Assembly: GCA_025357775.1 (NCBI GenBank) | Contig: JANXOQ010000287.1 | Coordinates: 1-28,945 of the forward strand | Direction: 5' to 3' | DNA: 28,945 nucleotides | Source of the DNA: Ferruginibacter sp. | Lineage (GTDB): Bacteria; Bacteroidota; Bacteroidia; Chitinophagales; Chitinophagaceae | Position numbers and translations under genes: made by a program | Shown here: positions 23,590 to 28,945 of the stretch, piece by piece | How the letters are laid out: every line of letters starts with the position of its first letter | Numbering within the stretch: position 1 is the stretch's first letter | The notes under the pieces: generated by a model | Databases searched by the model: none | What the model saw: the letters and a program-made list of their open reading frames with translations, nothing else | What the model was told of the DNA's origin: nothing

Positions 23590-25269
23590 TTATCCATTCA
23601 TACTCGTTAAAAACTCTGCATTGTCTTTTGTGCCTTTCATATTTTTTAGCAATGTATTCAAAGCCTCTTCTGGGTTCATATCTGCCATGTGCTTTCGTAG
23701 TACCCACATACGTTTAAAGGTATCTTTATCTAGCAATAAATCATCTCTACGAGTAGATGAAGACACAATATCTATAGCAGGATAAATACGACGGTTAGAT
23801 AATTTACGCTCTAGCTGTAATTCCATATTACCCGTTCCTTTAAATTCTTCAAAAATTACTTCGTCCATTTTACTACCAGTATCTACAAGGGCTGTAGCAA
23901 TGATAGTAAGCGAACCACCATTTTCTATTTTACGTGCTGCACCAAAAAACTGTTTTGGTTTTTGCATAGCATTTGCTTCTACACCACCACTTAAAACTTT
24001 ACCACTACTTGGTGCGGTAGTATTATGCGCTCTTGCCAAACGTGTAATTGAGTCTAACAAAATAACCACATCATGCCCACACTCTACCAAGCGTTTTGCT
24101 TTGTTTAATGCAATGGTAGAAACCTTTACATGCTTCTCAGCTGGTTCATCAAAGGTAGATGCTATAACCTCTGCCCGTACACTTCTTTCCATATCTGTAA
24201 CCTCCTCTGGGCGCTCATCTACCAGTACAATCATCAAATAACATTCTGGGTGGTTTTCTGCAATGGCATTGGCCAATTCCTTCAACAACATTGTCTTTCC
24301 CGTTTTTGGCTGTGCTACAATAAGTCCTCTCTGCCCTTTACCAATGGGTGTAAACAAATCCATTATTCTTGTACTGTAATTGTCAGCCGTTGTACAAAGG
24401 TTTAATTTTTCAAAAGGAAATAACGGAGTTAGGTAATCAAACGGTACTCTATCTCTTACTTCCTCTGGCGATTTACCATTTATCGTATTTACTTTTAGCA
24501 AAGCAAAATATTTCTCCCCTTCTTTTGGTGGGCGTACACTTCCAAAGACAGTATCACCAGTTTTTAAACCAAATAATTTTATTTGTGATGGCGATACATA
24601 AATATCATCCGGAGATGATAAATAATTATAATCACTACTTCTTAAAAAACCATATCCATCGGGCATCATTTCCAATACGCCTTCACCTTGTATAATACCA
24701 TCAAATTCTATATTAAATACAGGCTGTTCTTTTGGTTTAAATTGTGGACGTGGAGTAAATTTTTTTTCAGCTGGCTCTTCCATTCCTATTTCTGGTTGTT
24801 GCACATCTTCTTCTTGTAGCATTTGTGCAATAGCAGCAGGTACTGTAGTTTGCTCTGCAGTTATAGGTTGCATATCCTCTTGGTTGCCCATGGGTTGCGC
24901 ATCTTCATTCACTTCTTTTTTAAAAGGCTTTTTTTCTGCCAAAGGCTTTTTCCCTTTTAAAATTGGTTCTTTCCTTGTAGCAATTTTTGGAGCATCGGTA
25001 GCTGTGGTAGCTTTTTCAATTACAGGGCTATTTATTTCGATTTCTTTTGGTAAAGCAGTTGTTTCATTTTGCTCTCCTTTTACAATTCTTTTTCTTTTTG
25101 GCTTTTCAGCATCTGTAGTTTTTTCTACACTCATAGTGGCTTGTTTATCTAGTATAGCTTCAATAAGCGCTTGCTTATCAGCTTTTTTATTGGGTTTTAT
25201 ATTTAGTTCGTCTGCTACATCTTGCAGTTCGGGAACGAGCAGGTCGTTCAATTGTGATATATCGTACAT
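23590..25269 (-). CDS. rho: Transcription termination factor Rho with long disordered insert
   Basis: Rho is the hexameric RNA-dependent ATPase that terminates transcripts. Residues 1-45 are the Rho N-terminal helical domain ([20 protein letters not shown]). Residues about 45-185 are a low-complexity insert rich in Lys, Glu, Pro, Thr and Gln, absent from E. coli Rho (419 aa) and explaining the 559-aa length. Residues 190-262 are the cold-shock-like RNA-binding domain with RNP1 DGYGFLR (204-210). The ATPase core has Walker A QPKTGKT (320-326), VDERPEEV, Walker [11 protein letters not shown] (401-410) and the Q/R-loop block [22 protein letters not shown] region (about 426-447). The catalytic and RNA-contacting motifs appear intact. 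Disordered inserts are known in Bacteroidota Rho and have been linked to condensate formation in Bacteroides. Confidence 0.97.
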   Translation of the reverse strand: MYDISQLNDLLVPELQDVADELNIKPNKKADKQALIEAILDKQATMSVEKTTDAEKPKRKRIVKGEQNETTALPKEIEINSPVIEKATTATDAPKIATRKEPILKGKKPLAEKKPFKKEVNEDAQPMGNQEDMQPITAEQTTVPAAIAQMLQEEDVQQPEIGMEEPAEKKFTPRPQFKPKEQPVFNIEFDGIIQGEGVLEMMPDGYGFLRSSDYNYLSSPDDIYVSPSQIKLFGLKTGDTVFGSVRPPKEGEKYFALLKVNTINGKSPEEVRDRVPFDYLTPLFPFEKLNLCTTADNYSTRIMDLFTPIGKGQRGLIVAQPKTGKTMLLKELANAIAENHPECYLMIVLVDERPEEVTDMERSVRAEVIASTFDEPAEKHVKVSTIALNKAKRLVECGHDVVILLDSITRLARAHNTTAPSSGKVLSGGVEANAMQKPKQFFGAARKIENGGSLTIIATALVDTGSKMDEVIFEEFKGTGNMELQLERKLSNRRIYPAIDIVSSSTRRDDLLLDKDTFKRMWVLRKHMADMNPEEALNTLLKNMKGTKDNAEFLTSMNG

Positions 25270-25640
25270 AAAAATATTTCAGAAATACATTTATAAAAAT
25301 GTAGCTTTTTCTGTTGTAAATTGAGGTTGAGATTTAGTTCTTAATGATTGGAAGACGTTCCTGCGAAGACTTATGAACGAGTAAATAAATACATTTTCCA
25401 TTGTAAAAGTAAGGATATTTATTAAAACAGCGAAAAAAAATGTTTAATTGTTCAATTGATTAAATGTTTAATTGTTTTTAGTTTGTAATTATTCAATTTT
25501 TAAAGACAAAAAAACAAAGTGTATTTTGATTTTTATTAAGTAAATCATTTGTTGTTTACCAAGTTTAAATACCCTGATTGGGCTTTAGTGGCGTCGCACA
25601 TTGCATCTTTACTGCTACTATTTGGCTTTTATTATTCAGC
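25270..25640. other. 371-bp gene-free interval upstream of rho
   Basis: No gene is supported. The segment includes a short direct repeat (AATGTTTAATTGTT at 25439-25452 and 25463-25476) and two islands less AT-rich than their surroundings (about 25348-25380 and 25575-25612). A plus-strand frame of about 43 codons (ending at 25663) is hydrophobic but has no start codon. The rho promoter must lie here, but I find no convincing TTTG/TANNTTTG pair. Confidence 0.45.
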
Positions 25641-26069
25641 TTATTTCATCAATAGTTTATGAAATTTTACCAACTCTTCTTTTTCCGCATTTATTAGTTT
25701 ACCATCTTTTTCAAATTTACTTTTAAAAAGCAATACCCTTTTGTGTTGAGGATATTTTTCAAGAATTTCAGTAATCATTTTTTCAGCAATTTTATCTTTT
25801 TCCTCTACTACATTTACTATAGATACAGTAGAGCGTTGAGTTGTATGTTTCTTTTTTATAATAGCTTCTAAAGTGGCTAGTTTACCAGCGTGTATGCCAT
25901 GTATACGTTGCGCCTTGCCTTGCAAACCTTCTAGTTGTTTTTTGCTAAGCCCACCACGCTCCATGTATTGTATCTGTATGCTTTTGCAAAAGTTATCCTC
26001 AGGTTTTGCTTTTAATACAGCTTGTAAAACATAAGCCACTATATCCATATCGGGGTTAATGTGTTGCAT
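25641..26069 (-). CDS. Small conserved-looking hypothetical protein
   Basis: A 142-aa soluble, lysine-rich protein without signal peptide or membrane segment. A recognisable block, FCKSIQIQYMERGGLSKKQL (27-46), resembles a short helical motif seen in assorted Bacteroidota proteins of unknown function; the region after it (50-70) is helical, and residues 90-142 form a charged helical C-terminus. I do not recognise a catalytic motif or a named domain. It begins 14 bp after the stop of the TonB-like pseudogene on the same strand, so the two may once have been one transcript. It has a full-length frame with normal codon use for the region, so it is probably a real gene. Confidence 0.65.
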   Translation of the reverse strand: MQHINPDMDIVAYVLQAVLKAKPEDNFCKSIQIQYMERGGLSKKQLEGLQGKAQRIHGIHAGKLATLEAIIKKKHTTQRSTVSIVNVVEEKDKIAEKMITEILEKYPQHKRVLLFKSKFEKDGKLINAEKEELVKFHKLLMK

Positions 26070-26083
26070 AGAAACTATTTATT

Positions 26084-26512
26084 TTACGGAATTATAAAAG
26101 TAATTGGTTGCTTTCTATAAGCTTTTACTATTTTATCATTTTGTGAGGCAGGAACCCAGTTAAGTCTATTTTGCATAACAAGTTTTACATCATTTTTCAT
26201 ACCGTATCCAAAATTAGTTTATGCATCTAATTCAAAAATTTTACCACCTACATCGACAATAAATTCTACTATTGCTAGATACCTGCCACATTTACCATTT
26301 TTATCAACAAGTATTTGTCCTCTCAAGTTTTTTTTAATATTTTTTCACTTTTTTAGCCCCCCAGAAAATGATGTCTCCACCTGTACTTTGGTAAAGTCAC
26401 CACTCATTAAGCTGTCAATTGTTTTTATATTGTTTTGAGCTTCTGCATTAAAAGTTGTATAAAAGAAATTGCTTATATTAAAATATTTTTTTCGTGCAAT
26501 AAAAATATTCAT
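26084..26512 (-). pseudogene. Short TonB C-terminal domain (energy transducer-like) gene with two nonsense codons
   Basis: Reading the minus strand from ATG at 26512 to TAA at 26084 gives one unbroken frame of 143 codons except for TGA at 26345-26347 and TAA at 26219-26221. The peptide is that of the small exported TonB-C proteins common in Chitinophagaceae: SLMSGDFTKVQVETSFSGG, then KK-stop-KNIKKNL (where relatives have AWxxYLxxNL, so TGA likely replaces a Trp codon), AIVEFIVDVGGKI, then stop-TNFGYGMKNDV, NRLNWVPASQND and AYRKQPITFIIP. The N-terminus resembles a degraded signal peptide. No frameshift is needed, so decay is recent, or the stops are sequencing errors. Other genes here end in TGA (ruvC, flippase-like), so code reassignment is excluded. 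Its 5' end lies 45 bp from the divergent nitrilase start. Confidence 0.8.
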
Positions 26513-26557
26513 TTCAATCCTAATAAAACAAAAAACTTTTTATCTTACCTTCATACT

Positions 26558-27364
26558 ATGCAACCACTTACCATTAGCATCATACAAACAAACCTTTATT
26601 GGGAAAGTAAAGCAGCAAACCTAGCCATGCTTGAAAGTAAAATAAAAAACAGGGAAGAGCTTACAGAAATAATTGTATTGCCCGAAATGTTTACTACTGG
26701 TTTTTCTATGAACCCTACTGCCTTTGCAGAAAGCATGAATGGAGAAACGGTGGAGTGGATGAAAAGAATAGCTGCTGAAGAAAAAATTATATTGGTAGGG
26801 AGTGTAATTATTGTAGAAGAAAATAAATTTTACAACAGACTTATTTGGATGCTACCCAATGGGCAATATGGTGTATATGATAAGCGACATTTATTTGGTT
26901 TTGCAAAAGAAGATGAGCACTATGCAGCTGGCAATAAAAGATTAATAGCACAAGCCAAGGGTTGGAAAATAAATTTACAAATATGTTATGATTTGCGGTT
27001 CCCTGTGTGGGCAAGACAAACACCTACAAATGAAGATAGGAAGGGGTTTGATGCAGAATTTGAAATTTTAATATATGTAGCCAACTGGCCTGAGCGCCGC
27101 AGCCATGCATGGAAAACATTGCTTTGCGCAAGAGCTATTGAAAATCAATGTTATGTAATTGGAGTAAATAGAGTGGGTAATGACGGCAATAATATTTACC
27201 ATAGTGGAAACTCAATGGTTATAGACCCACTAGGGCAGGTGCTTTACCACAAGGCTGACGAAGAAGATTTTTTTACCATAAAATTAGAGAAAGAAAAGTT
27301 AAATGAAATTAGAGAAAAATTCCCTTTTTTGAAAGATGCGGATAATTTTATGATAAACCCCTAG
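26558..27364 (+). CDS. Nitrilase-superfamily amidohydrolase, omega-amidase-like (Nit2/YafV type)
   Basis: A 268-aa carbon-nitrogen hydrolase. The Glu-Lys-Cys catalytic triad is complete: E43 in VLPEMFTTGF, K109 in YDKRHLFGF and C143 in QICYDLRFPVW. Supporting blocks are NWPERRSHAWKTLLCARAIENQ and HSGNSMVIDPLG. The pattern with YDKRHLFGFA and CYDLRFPVW is that of omega-amidases, which hydrolyse alpha-ketoglutaramate or alpha-ketosuccinamate in methionine salvage and glutamine metabolism. I chose the ATG at 26558 (MQPLTISIIQTNLYWES), the usual nitrilase N-terminus; the frame is open further upstream to 26435, but that part is antisense to the TonB-like pseudogene. The protein is cytoplasmic and probably transcribed alone. 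Confidence 0.92.
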   Translation: MQPLTISIIQTNLYWESKAANLAMLESKIKNREELTEIIVLPEMFTTGFSMNPTAFAESMNGETVEWMKRIAAEEKIILVGSVIIVEENKFYNRLIWMLPNGQYGVYDKRHLFGFAKEDEHYAAGNKRLIAQAKGWKINLQICYDLRFPVWARQTPTNEDRKGFDAEFEILIYVANWPERRSHAWKTLLCARAIENQCYVIGVNRVGNDGNNIYHSGNSMVIDPLGQVLYHKADEEDFFTIKLEKEKLNEIREKFPFLKDADNFMINP

Positions 27365-27506
27365 CATAGTTTGTAGAGTGCAGTTAGCAAATTTTATTTA
27401 TGAAGCCCTATCATAGTGTACCAGATTAGTATAAAAGATTTAAACGCAAATCTCCCTGTTTTTTAAAAAAATTTAAACAAATAATTATTTTAAACCCTAT
27501 CTTTTT

Positions 27507-28352
27507 TCACCTCATTTTCACCTCACCTATATTTTTTGGGTGGTTACTAATTACCATGGGTTTGCTGCGTAAGTATTCTGGCAGTTGTTTTGTTAAATAA
27601 TCAATGCTTTGGCTACTTTCTAGTTCTTGAGGTATTCCAAAATGCTCTTTAAATCCAGTAAGTCCTTCATTATTATAAATCACACTTTTTGTTACACCAT
27701 TTTCACCATAAGAAATTCCACCAATTCCTGCTCTTGTGGCAATATCTCCTTTTACACCTGCATGTAAATGATTTACAGTTACATTATTTCCAAGATTAGC
27801 GATGTTAATATAGCGCCTTGGGTCCTCATAATTCATAACATACCTTGTTGGAACAGATAATGCACCCACGCCACTAGGTGGCATTACAACTTTATAATCT
27901 ATACCTACTTTATCTGTATATATTGGGGTATTAATAGTGTAAAGATCTACAGTCAGTTTTACACCAAACATGAGGGCGGTATCTTTTAAATGCCTTAATC
28001 CATTTATAGCTACATTACCTCCATGGCTATGTCCAATCAATGCAATGCGCATATCTTTTGGCAGTTTACCTTGTTCTTTTAGTTTTTGTAATGTACACCT
28101 CATTTCAGATGTAAGTTTATTCGAAACACTTTTTCTATCATGTGCTTGGTGTAATGGCCCATTAAAATTTCCCCAACTAAAATTTTGTTGCAAAACATTG
28201 TAATTTTGATTTAAATATATATTAGCAAAAGTTTTTTTAAAATTTTCTGAAAAGTATTTATAAGTTGTTTGAGTTACTTGTCCTTCAGTTAAAATTGTAG
28301 TAGGATTATCAGTACCATGCAAGAAGATTTGTAATACTAATGGTTTTGACAT
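27507..28352 (-). CDS. Alpha/beta hydrolase with GHSHGG nucleophile elbow, lipase-like
   Basis: A 281-aa protein without signal peptide or membrane helix. IFLHGTDNP (9-17) fits the oxyanion-hole strand-loop of alpha/beta hydrolases and RIALIGHSHGGNVA (102-115) is the nucleophile elbow, with S109 as nucleophile. The acid and base are less clear: D178 (YEDPRR) and H195, H197 or H237 are candidates. It resembles the PGAP1/lipase-like branch, which also includes phospholipase effectors of contact-dependent systems, but no effector marker or secretion gene is visible. The frameshifted small gene at 28407-28740 lies 54 bp upstream on the same strand; both end in similar tails (VKMR and VKMRM). Function is unassigned beyond hydrolase. 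Confidence 0.75.
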   Translation of the reverse strand: MSKPLVLQIFLHGTDNPTTILTEGQVTQTTYKYFSENFKKTFANIYLNQNYNVLQQNFSWGNFNGPLHQAHDRKSVSNKLTSEMRCTLQKLKEQGKLPKDMRIALIGHSHGGNVAINGLRHLKDTALMFGVKLTVDLYTINTPIYTDKVGIDYKVVMPPSGVGALSVPTRYVMNYEDPRRYINIANLGNNVTVNHLHAGVKGDIATRAGIGGISYGENGVTKSVIYNNEGLTGFKEHFGIPQELESSQSIDYLTKQLPEYLRSKPMVISNHPKNIGEVKMR

Positions 28353-28406
28353 TTTATAATAAGTATTTAAAATATTTATAAAATATTGTTGGGGTTCAAA
28401 CTGTAA

Positions 28407-28740
28407 CTACATTCTCATTTTAACTTTTATGTTTGAATTCTGCTTTTCTTTAATGGGTGTTGATGCTTGAGAATTAGTTACATTATTATCTTCTTTTTTA
28501 TTTATAGAAACAGGGTTGGCTTCGTAATTAGTCCTTGGAATTACAGTTTTATTTGGCCCACCTTTCTCTTCTCTTATCTTCAATTTTCCTTGTGGTATCG
28601 TTAGAATTAATAGAACCTCCTACTGTATTACAAGTAGTATTTCCCCAAGCAAGACTTAGGTTATTCACTAAATCAAATAATGGACTACCAATACCACCGC
28701 TATCAGGTAAATTAGTTGGCCTATATAATTGTATTTTTAT
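28407..28740 (-). pseudogene. Frameshifted small hypothetical gene upstream of the hydrolase
   Basis: Two overlapping minus-strand frames read like one protein of about 110 residues. The 5' frame (28740 to 28549, 63 codons) contains LYRPTNLPDSGGIGSPLFDL, NNLSLAWGNTTCNTVGGSIN and then a basic end. The 3' frame (28619 to 28407, 70 codons) contains TIPQGKLKIREEKGGPNKT, VIPRTNYEANPV and a polar Asn/Lys-rich tail ending VKMRM. They overlap by 71 bp (28549-28619), and a one-base shift, most likely in the purine-rich run AAGAGAAGAGAAAGG, would join them. The 5' frame begins right after a TAA with ATA where a start should be, so the start codon may also be lost. I do not recognise the family. Confidence 0.55.
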
Positions 28741-28945
28741 TTAAAATTTATTGTTTTTTTTAATTCTTCTAATCAACATCATAAAGGTAATGGTTTATAA
28801 CAAATACCAACTAATTTTAATTTATATCTATAATATTTGAAATTTATTAAACTAGATGTACGAATATTTTTTACAATTATTTATAGCACTATTTTATTTG
28901 CAATTTTTTAAATTCAAAATTTAAATTTAAGTATTTATTTATTAA
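28741..28945. other. AT-rich non-coding right edge
   Basis: This stretch is very AT-rich with many homopolymeric runs. No gene, hairpin or consensus promoter was found. The window ends here. Confidence 0.5.

Noticed and set aside
26219..26347. TGA/TAA recoding (for example TGA as Trp) in the TonB-C frame
   Set aside because: Complete genes here, such as ruvC and the flippase-like gene, end in TGA, so a changed code is not supported; pseudogenisation is simpler.

Overview
The window looks like chromosomal DNA from a Bacteroidota bacterium, most likely Chitinophagaceae-like. The inference rests on the AT-rich composition, a type IX secretion cargo/partner pair (PKD-repeat protein with a CHU_C tail plus a PorP/SprF protein), a LytS/LytTR two-component pair, a CarboxypepD_reg-type TonB-dependent receptor, FAS1 lipoproteins, a Rho factor with a long disordered insert, and one promoter of the Bacteroidota type (TTTG, 21-nt spacer, TATGTTTG). 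I see no tRNA, rRNA, CRISPR array or intact insertion sequence.

Layout. 220-2595: ruvC (minus) diverges from a two-gene plus-strand unit (flippase-like membrane protein, DUF3108 protein; 4-bp overlap). 2596-3217 has no intact gene but holds remains of a minus-strand gene, apparently split by about 200 bp of unrelated sequence. 3218-10983: M32 carboxypeptidase, the 1638-aa PKD/CHU_C adhesin-like protein and its PorP/SprF partner, all plus. 10987-26069 is almost wholly minus strand: LytTR regulator and sensor kinase, FAS1 lipoprotein, a GNAT/methyltransferase/CtlX-like operon, a TonB-dependent receptor, a second FAS1 lipoprotein, cysS, a membrane-anchored EEP-family hydrolase, rho and a small unknown gene. 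26084-26512 holds a short TonB-C gene killed by two nonsense codons. Then come a nitrilase/omega-amidase (plus), a GxSxG alpha/beta hydrolase (minus) and, before it, a frameshifted small gene at the window edge.

How it works together. The PKD protein should cross the outer membrane through the type IX system using its CHU_C signal, with the adjacent PorP/SprF protein as its outer-membrane partner. The receptor and two FAS1 lipoproteins are envelope functions; the first FAS1 gene carries a 21-bp-period direct repeat in its upstream region, the geometry used by LytTR regulators, and a LytTR pair lies just downstream. ruvC, cysS and rho are housekeeping genes.

The least explained parts are the GNAT/methyltransferase/guanidino-hydrolase operon, the decayed genes at 2599-3121, 26084-26512 and 28407-28740, the 18-bp perfect hairpin at 23384-23421 and the GC-richer intergenic islands. 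I found no clear evidence of a wholly new system; the three-gene operon and the hydrolase with its broken partner are the best candidates.
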